This document shows positions 8,837-16,118 of a stretch of 37,757 nucleotides of DNA, piece by piece. The stretch's first letter is position 1, and every line of letters starts with the position of its first letter. The position numbers and the translations under genes are program-made. The notes under the pieces were generated by a model. That model did no database searches and was not told where the DNA came from. It saw nothing but the letters and a program-made list of their open reading frames with translations. This DNA comes from an uncultured Treponema sp. (lineage in GTDB: Bacteria; Spirochaetota; Spirochaetia; Treponematales; Treponemataceae), in assembly GCA_946631855.1 (NCBI GenBank), contig CAMPAL010000011.1, forward strand, positions 1 through 37,757. The letters run 5' to 3'.

Positions 8837-8850
8837 ACTTGTTTGATTTT
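8821..8850 (+). terminator. Terminator hairpin overlapping the ppdK stop codon
   Basis: Perfect 13-bp arms, AAAATCAAACAAG (8821-8833) and CTTGTTTGATTTT (8838-8850), enclose the four-base loop TAAA, which contains the ppdK stop codon. The 3' arm ends in a T run. It may terminate transcription or protect the 3' end. Confidence 0.7.
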
Positions 8851-8852
8851 TG

Positions 8853-8877
8853 CGAGAATTCCCTACGGGAATTCTCG
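8853..8877 (+). other. Perfect stem-loop downstream of ppdK
   Basis: Arms CGAGAATTCCC (8853-8863) and GGGAATTCTCG (8867-8877) with a TAC loop. No T run follows, so it is not a classic terminator; it could be an mRNA 3'-end stabiliser. Confidence 0.6.
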
Positions 8878-8920
8878 TCATCTAACAAATAAATTAAGTT
8901 AGTTTTCAAATAACGGAATG

Positions 8921-8958
8921 AAGAGGTCTTCATAGAAATATGGAGACCTCTTTTTTTT
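8921..8958 (+). terminator. Rho-independent terminator after ppdK
   Basis: AAGAGGTCT (8921-8929) pairs with AGACCTCTT (8944-8952) and is followed by an unbroken T run to 8958. This is the clearest terminator for ppdK. Confidence 0.85.
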
Positions 8959-8996
8959 AACTCGCTCGATAAATCTCGCTCGGAGCCATTTTTAAT

Positions 8997-9167
8997 GAAG
9001 AACCTAAAGTAACCCTTTCGGCTTACTTTTTAACGGTTCTTCGATTATAGGCTTGAGCCCCAGCACCCTGCCGGGCTGCCGCCAGATAAATCTGGCGAGA
9101 CGAATTTACGGATAAGCCTAAAAAACTTGCCACTGGCAACTTTTTTTTAACGGCTTTCCGATTTTAG
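8997..9167. repeat. Two tandem diverged structured intergenic elements
   Basis: Unit 1 (8997-9050) and unit 2 (about 9112-9167) share CCTAAA, a hairpin, a T run, TTTTTAACGG and a terminal CGATT-A/T-TAG. Each inner hairpin has an AT-rich outer stem, one C-C mismatch, then an inner GC stem. Unit 1 is also enclosed by GAAGAACC (8997-9004) and GGTTCTTC (9035-9042). Between the units are TAGGCTT/AAGCCTA (9048-9054 and 9114-9120) and the near-perfect hairpin CGCCAGAT/ATCTGGCG (9080-9097). There is no coding sequence. I do not recognise a named family. Confidence 0.55.
9127..9148 (+). terminator. Terminator-like hairpin with T8 tail in unit 2
   Basis: TTGCC-ACT-GGCAA followed, after one C, by eight Ts. 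It would stop any readthrough before the lipoprotein gene. Confidence 0.55.
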
Positions 9168-9181
9168 TCATGTAATAAAAT

Positions 9182-9210
9182 TTGATTTAACTATTTTCTC
9201 CTTTTATAAT
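9182..9210 (+). promoter_or_regulatory. Promoter of the lipoprotein-S41 peptidase operon
   Basis: TTGATT (9182-9187), 17 bases, then TATAAT (9205-9210). The start would be near 9217, just before AGGAG and the ATG at 9228, giving a very short leader. Confidence 0.7.
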
Positions 9211-9227
9211 TTTGTATAGGAGAAGAT

Positions 9228-10328
9228 ATGAAAAAAGTTTTTTATTTAATAATTTTAGTTTCTAGTCTTTTTTGTCTTTCTTGTAAAAGTAAAGTTGAAA
9301 AAAAATCTTTAAATGTTAGTCCTGTTGTAATTGAGGATAATAATCTTGTATTTCAGGTTGATCCAAAAAGTGAATTACTTATGATGGCTCTCAGGCTTGC
9401 TAAGGTTAATGCCATGTCTTATACAAGTGGTTTTGATTATGTTTTTACAAATGACCGTTTGGTGGAAAAATATAAAGATCATCCTTTAATCAAACAGTTA
9501 AGTAAAGCTAATAAAAAATATAAGGGTGATTTTTCGTCTGAACTGGAAATTGCAAAATATATTTCTGATGATATAACCACGCTGAATGTGGATAGCAAAA
9601 ATCTGCCTTTGGAATTGCAGGCCTTCTGGTCGTTGATAAATCTTAATCAGTTTATTGATAATTTGAATGATTTTGCAGTAAAGATTCAATTTGAACGTAT
9701 CTGGAAGATGAATGAAGGTAAAAATAGAATAGGACTTACCAATCTGAAAGAGTTTTATCAGAAAAATGATTATAAAATTCTTTCGTGGGTGGAAAATACA
9801 TTTTTTACAAAAGAATATTCCTGTAAGTTCACGATCAATTCCAGTTTTTATGTAAGAAATTATTTTTTCCCACTTTCTGCTCGATTTTCTGGAAAAAATG
9901 TTCTTCTGGACCTTTATCATCCTATGGATTTAAATAGTGAAGGTTTTGATGATGGCTGGACAAGTTTGTATTGGGAAGAATCAATCATTCAGACAATATT
10001 GATGGAAAATTGGGAAGAAATTGAAGGAAAAATCAAACCTTATGTAGATGAAGTATTAAAAAAGAATAAAATTTCTGTAAAAAAATTTAATAAAGAAAAT
10101 TATATTCAAGAAATCAGGTATTATCTTTCGTTAATTTTGCTAACTGATTATGTAAAAATGGCCAAAACAGAGGAAGATATTCAAGGTTTTCAGAATTATT
10201 TAAAACAGAAAATTCTTTTGGAAAATGTTGAAGAAATTATTTTGGATCATGAAAGTTCTTATTTGAACAATAGAGATCAATATCCTGAATATAAAGATTT
10301 TATTATTGAATATCTTAAGCAGTTTTAA
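9228..10328 (+). CDS. Predicted lipoprotein, possibly DUF4932-like with a degenerate active site
   Basis: A protein of 366 residues. The N-terminus MKKVFYLIILVSSLFCLSC is a signal peptide with a lipobox ending at Cys19, so it is an envelope lipoprotein. The start has a good AGGAG. The segment VDPKSELLMMALRLAK followed by KYKDHPLIKQLSK resembles the opening of DUF4932-type proteins, which often carry a metallopeptidase-like HExxH. At the comparable place this protein has YWEESIIQTIL, with no zinc-binding HExxH, so a catalytic role is doubtful. This family link is from memory of the motif and is weak. It lies 3 bases upstream of an S41 peptidase, suggesting the two act together at the envelope. 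Confidence 0.6.
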   Translation: MKKVFYLIILVSSLFCLSCKSKVEKKSLNVSPVVIEDNNLVFQVDPKSELLMMALRLAKVNAMSYTSGFDYVFTNDRLVEKYKDHPLIKQLSKANKKYKGDFSSELEIAKYISDDITTLNVDSKNLPLELQAFWSLINLNQFIDNLNDFAVKIQFERIWKMNEGKNRIGLTNLKEFYQKNDYKILSWVENTFFTKEYSCKFTINSSFYVRNYFFPLSARFSGKNVLLDLYHPMDLNSEGFDDGWTSLYWEESIIQTILMENWEEIEGKIKPYVDEVLKKNKISVKKFNKENYIQEIRYYLSLILLTDYVKMAKTEEDIQGFQNYLKQKILLENVEEIILDHESSYLNNRDQYPEYKDFIIEYLKQF

Positions 10329-10331
10329 AAT

Positions 10332-11969
10332 ATGAAAAAACGTCATTTATTCTGGATAATTCCTCTTTCAATCATTTTTGCAGTATTTCTGACAGTTTTA
10401 TTAGGACATCTGATTAGTCCGGTAAAAGTTTTGCCAATATCATCAAAAAATAAAGCAAAAAATTCTGTAAGTGAAAAGGAAATTAAAGAGGACCTTAAGT
10501 ACTTAAAATATTATTTTGAAAATATGTATGCTGGTTACGATCTTATGGTGGAAAAAGGTTTTGATATTGATAAGGTTTGTGATCAGATTTATGTAAAGAT
10601 TTCAAAAGAAAAGGGCAGCCTTGAAAAGGTGAATTCTTCGGTTTTTCGGCAGAAGATTCAGGAAGTTTTATTAAAAGAAATAAATATTGTTGATATGCAC
10701 TTATCGATTGCAGGAATTGGTACACCACTAAAAAGGCTTTATTTTTCGGATATATATTTTAAGGAAAAGCAAGGGCCTCAGGGTAAACAGTATTTTGTTT
10801 ACAAAATTCAGCAAGATCCTTTTACTGAAGCTATGAAAAAGGATTTAACGATTTTACCTTTGCCTGATGAAATTAAAATTGGGATGGAATATACAGGGCC
10901 GGAAGTAAACTTACGAGAGTGTATTCTTGATTCAGAAAAGCTTTATCGTTATGCAGTTTTAACTAATAAAAATCCAAAGTATGCAAATATCAGTCTTGAA
11001 GGTACATCAATCACAATTCCAGTTCTTCCTTCAATCTCGCTTTCTAGTGAAAAAATGCAGGGTTATGCTGAAACAGAAGATACTCTCTATATTTCATTAA
11101 GGGATTTTGTTTTTAATAGTGGAAGTTCAAATTATGAAGAATTAGGCAAACGAGAATTTCAATCATTATGTGAAAATGCAAGGGAACTTTCTAAAGGTAA
11201 AAAAAATCTGATTATTGATTTACGTAATAATGGGGGTGGGGATCCTTTTAGAAGAAATGCTGTATTTGCAAATTTAATGTATAACTCTTCTGAAATTACT
11301 CAAGATATAGTTACTTCTATTGCGGTGGTAGGTGAAGATAATGAAAAACGGATTCTTTCATCACCACTTGCACATTTTTACCGTAGAAACTTCTTTTATG
11401 ATTTAAAGAAATTTTTTAAATCTTTTGAGTTTAAGGATTACGAAGTAAAGTATCCTTTCGAAATTTTTGAAGAAATAGAATATAAAAACTGGAAAAAAAT
11501 AAATTATTCTTATGCATTTGGAGAATTATTTTTTCCGAGCAGAAAATGGATTACAGAATTTAATGGTGAAATAAAAGGTTTGCCTGAACCAGATTTTAAG
11601 GGTGATATTTATATGCTAACTAATTCTTATTCTGCGTCTTGTTCCGAATATTCTATGGCTTTGGCATACGAATTTGAAAAATTTGATGGAGTACAAGTTC
11701 ACCACATTGGAGAAAATACTTGCGGTGCAGTGAGTTATGTTAATCCTGTGAGTATAGTTTTACCTAATTCAGGTTTTTGGATCTATATGCCAACAGCTTT
11801 AAATCTTGATTCAAAAGCATTTGTGCATTCAAAGTATCATGGTGAAGGGGAAGGCTGGTATCCTGATTACTGGGTAAATAGTTTTCAAATTTCTGAACTT
11901 CTCCAGTATTTAATTGATGATCCTGAATTAAAAGAAATGCTTGTAGGGATTGAACGCGGATATTTATAA
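10332..11969 (+). CDS. Membrane-anchored S41-family peptidase (IRBP/tricorn-like)
   Basis: A protein of 545 residues. An N-terminal membrane segment (about 6-26, FWIIPLSIIFAVFLTVLLG) anchors an extracytoplasmic protein. The C-terminal half contains S41 signatures: LIIDLRNNGGGDPFRRN, then LTNSYSASCSEYSMALA with the likely catalytic Ser, and GENTCGAVSY. CtpA-type (S41A) enzymes have a Lys in a TFGKG motif; here that place has GA, so this is more like S41B enzymes. No PDZ domain is obvious. It starts 3 bases after the lipoprotein stop with little Shine-Dalgarno, so translational coupling is likely. The substrate is unknown. Confidence 0.8.
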   Translation: MKKRHLFWIIPLSIIFAVFLTVLLGHLISPVKVLPISSKNKAKNSVSEKEIKEDLKYLKYYFENMYAGYDLMVEKGFDIDKVCDQIYVKISKEKGSLEKVNSSVFRQKIQEVLLKEINIVDMHLSIAGIGTPLKRLYFSDIYFKEKQGPQGKQYFVYKIQQDPFTEAMKKDLTILPLPDEIKIGMEYTGPEVNLRECILDSEKLYRYAVLTNKNPKYANISLEGTSITIPVLPSISLSSEKMQGYAETEDTLYISLRDFVFNSGSSNYEELGKREFQSLCENARELSKGKKNLIIDLRNNGGGDPFRRNAVFANLMYNSSEITQDIVTSIAVVGEDNEKRILSSPLAHFYRRNFFYDLKKFFKSFEFKDYEVKYPFEIFEEIEYKNWKKINYSYAFGELFFPSRKWITEFNGEIKGLPEPDFKGDIYMLTNSYSASCSEYSMALAYEFEKFDGVQVHHIGENTCGAVSYVNPVSIVLPNSGFWIYMPTALNLDSKAFVHSKYHGEGEGWYPDYWVNSFQISELLQYLIDDPELKEMLVGIERGYL

Positions 11970-11979
11970 TTTTCTTCTG

Positions 11980-12008
11980 TTGTGAATAAGTCATTTTTTG
12001 GGTATATT
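11980..12008 (+). promoter_or_regulatory. Promoter of pyrF-pyrKD, predicting a leaderless pyrF mRNA
   Basis: TTGTGA (11980-11985), 17 bases, TATATT (12003-12008). The +1 would fall at about 12014-12015, the A of the pyrF ATG. Confidence 0.6.
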
Positions 12009-12014
12009 GGAGCC

Positions 12015-12941
12015 ATGAACAAACATAATATGCAGCTCCTTCAGGAGCTTTCTTTGAAAAATGGTCCTTTGTGTGTTGGGTTGGACACAGATCCTTCTTA
12101 TATTCCAGAAAATATTCTTAAACAGTATGAAAGTCCTGCAAAAGCTGTTTTAGCTTACAACAAAGCAATTATTGATCGTGTTGCTAATGATAAATCTGCA
12201 TCATGTTTTAAGGTTCAGATTGCTTATTATGAGGCAATGGGACTTGAAGGTATGCAGGTTTATTCTGAAACCTTGAAAATGGTTCGTTCTAGCGGCTTAA
12301 TGGCAATTTCTGATATTAAACGTGGTGATATTGGAGCTACTTCTGACGCTTATGCCAAGGCACATTTTAAGGGTGATTTTGAAACTGACATCATCACAAT
12401 TAATCCTTATATGGGATTTGATACACTTGTTCCTTTCACAAAATATTCAAGTCCAGACTGTGGTGGAAAAGGTGCCTTTGTTCTTTTGTGTACATCAAAT
12501 CCAGGTATGACTGATATTGAACACCAGAAACTGGCAGATGGTGGACTTCTTCTTGAACGCGTTGGTGATGAAATTGCCCGTATTGGTCAGGAATTCAAAC
12601 AGTATTATGCAGATCAGACTTGTGGAATTTTTGGTGCAGTTGTTGGGGCTACTCAGGAAGCAGATGCACGTTATCTTCGTGATAAATATGCTGATACATT
12701 CTTCCTTATTCCTGGTTATGGTGCTCAGGGTGGTGCGGCAAGAATCGCTGCTACTTTGCTTGATAAGGCTGGTGGAGCTGTAAATTCAAGTCGTGGTATT
12801 TTGTGTGCATGGAAAAAAGATGCTGAACTTACAGGAAAAGTTGAAGCTGGCACTTTAACTCTTGATGATATTGCCGATGCAGCTGCAAGAAATGCAATTT
12901 TTTCTAAAAACGATTTGTTGAACGCAAAAAAATCATTGTAA
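12015..12941 (+). CDS. pyrF: Orotidine-5'-phosphate decarboxylase (type 2)
   Basis: Converts OMP to UMP, the last step of de novo UMP synthesis. Key motifs: PLCVGLDTDP near the start, FKVQIAYYEAMG, the catalytic ISDIKRGDIGATSDAYA and a late FLIPGYGAQGG phosphate-binding loop. The 308-residue length and motif style fit the longer type 2 PyrF. I choose ATG 12015. The frame extends to a GTG at 11982, but that has no Shine-Dalgarno and lies inside the predicted promoter. A GGAG sits only two bases before ATG 12015, too close for normal use, which fits leaderless translation. The pyrK-pyrD fusion follows after 22 bases, so this is a pyrimidine operon. Confidence 0.93.
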   Translation: MNKHNMQLLQELSLKNGPLCVGLDTDPSYIPENILKQYESPAKAVLAYNKAIIDRVANDKSASCFKVQIAYYEAMGLEGMQVYSETLKMVRSSGLMAISDIKRGDIGATSDAYAKAHFKGDFETDIITINPYMGFDTLVPFTKYSSPDCGGKGAFVLLCTSNPGMTDIEHQKLADGGLLLERVGDEIARIGQEFKQYYADQTCGIFGAVVGATQEADARYLRDKYADTFFLIPGYGAQGGAARIAATLLDKAGGAVNSSRGILCAWKKDAELTGKVEAGTLTLDDIADAAARNAIFSKNDLLNAKKSL

Positions 12942-12963
12942 AAATATAAGTGGAGCAGGTGAT

Positions 12964-14760
12964 ATGTTTAAAGATTGTCAGGGGATTCCATATCCGGTTT
13001 ATGCAGAAGGATGTGTAAGCACTTGTAAGGTTGTAAAGGACGCTGTTCCTGCAAATAGTGTTTATGAACTTGTGGTTCTTTTGGGGACAGATGCTCAGGA
13101 ACCTGCGGCAGGCCAGTTTTACATGCTTCATGCAGTTCGTTCAAATGTTTTGCTGGGCCGTCCAATCAGTGTTTATAAGGCAGAAAAAAATTCTGATGGA
13201 AAGGTTGAAATTACTTTCTTAATTCTCCTGAAAGGTCGTGGAACAGAAGAACTTTGCTCTTTGAGAGAGGGTGATAAGATTAATTTGCTTGGACCTTGCG
13301 GAAACAGATTCCCTTATCCTGAAAAGAGTGATAAGAAGGTCTGCATTGTTGGTGGAGGAATTGGCGTTGCGCCTGTAGTAGGTTTTGCATCAACTTTACC
13401 AGAAAAATCATATGACTTTTTTGCTTCGTTCAAATCAGGCTCATACGGTCTTGAAAATCTTCATGCCAACAAACTGACTATCACCACAGATGATGGTTCT
13501 GTTGGAGTGCATGGAATGCTTCCTGCCGCTTTGTCTGTTCAGGTTTTGAAAGAAGGAAATTATTCTGCTTTGTATGCCTGTGGTCCAATCCCAATGCTTG
13601 CATATTTACAGAAAATATGTGCTGAAGCGGGGGTAAAATGCTGGCTAAGTATGGAATCCAGAATGGCCTGCGGTGTTGGAGTTTGTCTTGGTTGTGTAAT
13701 TGATACAACTCAGGGAAAACTTCGTTGTTGTAAAGAAGGGCCTGTTTTTGACGGTTCAATTTTAAAATTTGAAAAGGTTGATGTAGTTGCCGGAATAAAA
13801 GTTCAGCCAAGAAGAGAACCTTTAACTGACAAGCCAGATTTATCGGTTGAGATTGCTGGTGTTAAATTCCAGAATCCGGTGATTGGTTCTTCCGGAACTT
13901 TTGGATTTGGTACTGAATATAAAACAGTTTTTGATGTAAATCGTCTTGGTGGTATTTCCAGTAAGGGTCTGACCCTTGAAGCTAGACAGGGAAATGACGG
14001 AATCCGTTTGCATGAGTTTACAGGCGGTCTTATGAATTCAATTGGACTTCAGAATCCTGGAATAAAGCATTTTATTGATAATGAACTTCCAGAAATGATG
14101 AAGCTTAAACCGGTTGCAATTGCAAATCTTTCGGGTTCAACAATGGAAACTTATGTAGAAGGAGCAAAACTTCTGGAAAAAACAAATGTTCCAGTGATTG
14201 AATTGAATATTTCCTGTCCAAATGTTAAGGCTGGTGGAGCTGCCTGGGGAATGTCTTGTACAGCAGCCAGTCAGGTTGTAAAGGCTGTTCGTGCAGAAAC
14301 AAAAAAGCCTTTAATTGTAAAACTGACTCCACAATCAACAGAGCTTAATCAGGTTGCTTTGACTTGTATTGAAGCTGGGGCAGATGGAATAAGTCTTTGT
14401 AATTCTTTCCAGGGCATCGCAGTGGATATTGAAAGAGGAGTTCCAGTATTCAACAATCTTAAAGCTGGTGTTGGTGGACCAGCTGTAAAACCTATTGCCG
14501 TTCGTTTGATTTATGAACTTGTAGAAGCAATTAATACTCTGCCTGTCGAAAAAAGAGTTCCTGTTATTGCAATTGGAGGAATTTCTACCTGGCAGGATGC
14601 AGTTGAATTTATTATGGCAGGTGCTTCGGCATTGCAGGTTGGAACAATGACTTTTGCAAATCCTAAAGCCATGATCGAAATTATAGATGGACTTGAGGCC
14701 TTTATGAAACGCAAAGGTTATAAAACAATAGATGAAATGAAAGGTCTTATTCAAAAATAA
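12964..14760 (+). CDS. pyrKD: Fused dihydroorotate dehydrogenase B: PyrK electron-transfer domain plus PyrD
   Basis: One 598-residue protein. Residues 1-270 are PyrK: the FAD-binding RPISVY motif, the VGGGIGVAPVVG NAD-binding loop, then a 2Fe-2S site at Cys236, Cys241, Cys244 and Cys256 (ACGVGVCLGC and CCKEGPVF). Residues about 293-598 are class 1B PyrD: VIGSSGTFGFG, GGISSKGLT, LNISCPNVKAGG with the catalytic Cys, and VIAIGGISTWQDA with ALQVGT. In most bacteria with this enzyme the subunits are separate genes; here NAD+ reduction and dihydroorotate oxidation sit in one chain. A strong GGAGCAGG precedes the ATG. Both halves look intact, so the fusion is likely functional. Confidence 0.93.
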   Translation: MFKDCQGIPYPVYAEGCVSTCKVVKDAVPANSVYELVVLLGTDAQEPAAGQFYMLHAVRSNVLLGRPISVYKAEKNSDGKVEITFLILLKGRGTEELCSLREGDKINLLGPCGNRFPYPEKSDKKVCIVGGGIGVAPVVGFASTLPEKSYDFFASFKSGSYGLENLHANKLTITTDDGSVGVHGMLPAALSVQVLKEGNYSALYACGPIPMLAYLQKICAEAGVKCWLSMESRMACGVGVCLGCVIDTTQGKLRCCKEGPVFDGSILKFEKVDVVAGIKVQPRREPLTDKPDLSVEIAGVKFQNPVIGSSGTFGFGTEYKTVFDVNRLGGISSKGLTLEARQGNDGIRLHEFTGGLMNSIGLQNPGIKHFIDNELPEMMKLKPVAIANLSGSTMETYVEGAKLLEKTNVPVIELNISCPNVKAGGAAWGMSCTAASQVVKAVRAETKKPLIVKLTPQSTELNQVALTCIEAGADGISLCNSFQGIAVDIERGVPVFNNLKAGVGGPAVKPIAVRLIYELVEAINTLPVEKRVPVIAIGGISTWQDAVEFIMAGASALQVGTMTFANPKAMIEIIDGLEAFMKRKGYKTIDEMKGLIQK

Positions 14761-14773
14761 ATAAAAATTATTA

Positions 14774-14798
14774 TTTAGGGTTTATTACAAACCCTAAA
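14774..14798. terminator. Stem-loop after pyrKD
   Basis: TTTAGGGTTT (14774-14783) and AAACCCTAAA (14789-14798) with an ATTAC loop. It is not followed by Ts on the plus strand, so it is a weak terminator or a processing structure. Confidence 0.45.
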
Positions 14799-14807
14799 AA
14801 CGGCGAA

Positions 14808-14838
14808 GTCAAGGCTTTAAGCGTACGCGTGCCTTGAC
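14808..14838. other. Stem-loop with palindromic loop
   Basis: GTCAAGGC (14808-14815) pairs with GCCTTGAC (14831-14838). The loop contains the self-complementary GCGTACGC, which could allow loop-loop pairing. No coding sequence is present. Confidence 0.5.
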
Positions 14839-14849
14839 TCGACGTATAT

Positions 14850-14887
14850 AAGAACCTCGTGTTAGAATACTAATGCGAGGTTTTTTT
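14850..14887 (+). terminator. Terminator-like hairpin that contains the Shine-Dalgarno of the next gene
   Basis: AAGAACCTCG (14850-14859) pairs with CGAGGTTTTT (14876-14885) around a 16-base loop, with seven Ts to 14887. The GAGG in the 3' arm is also the Shine-Dalgarno of the hydrolase starting at 14888. It may terminate pyrKD transcripts and mask translation of readthrough RNA. Confidence 0.55.
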
Positions 14888-16117
14888 ATGAAGAATTTAC
14901 AAAAAGTTATAGGAGTTATATTTAGTTTTATGATTGGAACAGCATTATTTGCCAAAGCACCTTTTAATATTTCAGATGCAGATTATAAATTGATGATGAA
15001 GGAAAGTCTGGTAAGTACTGGAAATAATTATCGTTTGAAATGTGTTCTTGAAAAAATGAAAAGTGGTGAAAAAGTCTGGGTTGCAGCTTTAGGTGGTTCT
15101 GTAACTGAAGGTGCCGGTCCTGAAAAATTTACAGATGGATATGCATATCAGTTTTTCAGAATGCTTCAGAAAAAATACACCCCAAATGAAGGTAAAAACT
15201 TATTTTTTAATAATGCCGGCTTAAGTGGAACTCCATCTCTTTTGGGAATGATTCGTTATCAGGCGGATGTTGTTGAAGTTTGTGGAGGAAACCCTGATTT
15301 GCTGATTGTTGAATTTGCCGTAAATGATGAAGGCAATGAAACTATGCAGAAGTCATTTGAAGCAATCATCAGAAAGGCTCTTGAGGCAAATCCAAAAACT
15401 GCGGTGATTGCTTTATATAACGCTGCAGAATATGGAAATACTATGGCCCAGAAAAAGCCGGTTGCAGATTATTATCATATTCCACAGGTAAATATATTAA
15501 AAATTGTAAATGATGCAATTTCATCTAAAAAAATAAAGAAAGAGGAGTTTTTTACAGATAATGTTCATCCTACACTGAACGGTCATACTCTTGTTATGGA
15601 TTGTCTGATAAATCTCTGTGAAACAGTTGATAATGCTCAAATTGATAAACCTGCTTTGATTCCAGAAAAACTTTATAAAAATCCTGGTTTTGATAATTTT
15701 GTAAGAGTTTTTGGTGATGATAAAAATATTAAAATTTCAAAAGGAGCATTTACCGAAAAAGATAATAATACCCAGTCTTTAAAGAAAACAAACAAGGGTG
15801 ATTTTCCTGAAAACTGGCATAAAAATCAGGGAAGCAAAAATGATACTTTTGTAGTTGAGGCTGATTGTAAGAACTTTCTTTTAACTTATAAGGTTCAGGG
15901 GTCATGGCTAACAGAGGTGTTTGGAAAGGCTGATATTTATGTTGATGGAAAACTTTTCAAAACTGTTGAAGGAAACGCCAAGGGTGGATGGAATAATAAC
16001 GAAACTCTTCTTTTGGTGAATGATGTAAAGAGCGGAAAACATAAAATTGAAGTTAAAATGGCTTCGGGTGATGAAAAAAAGGCTTTTACAATAGTTGCAA
16101 TGGGATATTCAAAATAA
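14888..16117 (+). CDS. Secreted SGNH/GDSL-family hydrolase
   Basis: A protein of 409 residues. A signal peptide (about 1-22, ending GTALFA) precedes an SGNH domain: AALGGSVTEGAG with nucleophile Ser71, NNAGLSG, EFAVNDEGNE with Asn146, and DNVHPTLNGH with Asp224 and His227. In this family such enzymes remove acetyl or other acyl groups from carbohydrates. The C-terminal part (about 270-409) looks beta-rich and may bind substrate. I start at ATG 14888, seven bases after GAGG. An ATG at 14873 lies inside the hairpin loop, lacks a Shine-Dalgarno and would put charged residues ahead of the signal peptide. The MATE gene follows after one base. Confidence 0.8.
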   Translation: MKNLQKVIGVIFSFMIGTALFAKAPFNISDADYKLMMKESLVSTGNNYRLKCVLEKMKSGEKVWVAALGGSVTEGAGPEKFTDGYAYQFFRMLQKKYTPNEGKNLFFNNAGLSGTPSLLGMIRYQADVVEVCGGNPDLLIVEFAVNDEGNETMQKSFEAIIRKALEANPKTAVIALYNAAEYGNTMAQKKPVADYYHIPQVNILKIVNDAISSKKIKKEEFFTDNVHPTLNGHTLVMDCLINLCETVDNAQIDKPALIPEKLYKNPGFDNFVRVFGDDKNIKISKGAFTEKDNNTQSLKKTNKGDFPENWHKNQGSKNDTFVVEADCKNFLLTYKVQGSWLTEVFGKADIYVDGKLFKTVEGNAKGGWNNNETLLLVNDVKSGKHKIEVKMASGDEKKAFTIVAMGYSK

Positions 16118-16118
16118 A

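Noticed and set aside
11982-12014. GTG start for pyrF at 11982.
   Set aside because: It lies inside the predicted promoter, has no Shine-Dalgarno, and the conserved protein begins after ATG 12015.
13083-13095. GGGGACAGA in the PyrK part, reading GTD.
   Set aside because: Only nine bases match and the CCCC half is absent; it could be a decayed copy but cannot be supported.
13964-13976. AGGGTCTGACCCT in pyrKD, resembling the 13-bp element.
   Set aside because: It encodes the conserved KGLT block of PyrD and matches the element poorly.
16095-16118. TTG start for the first MATE protein inside the hydrolase gene.
   Set aside because: ATG 16119 gives the normal MATE N-terminus one base after the upstream stop.
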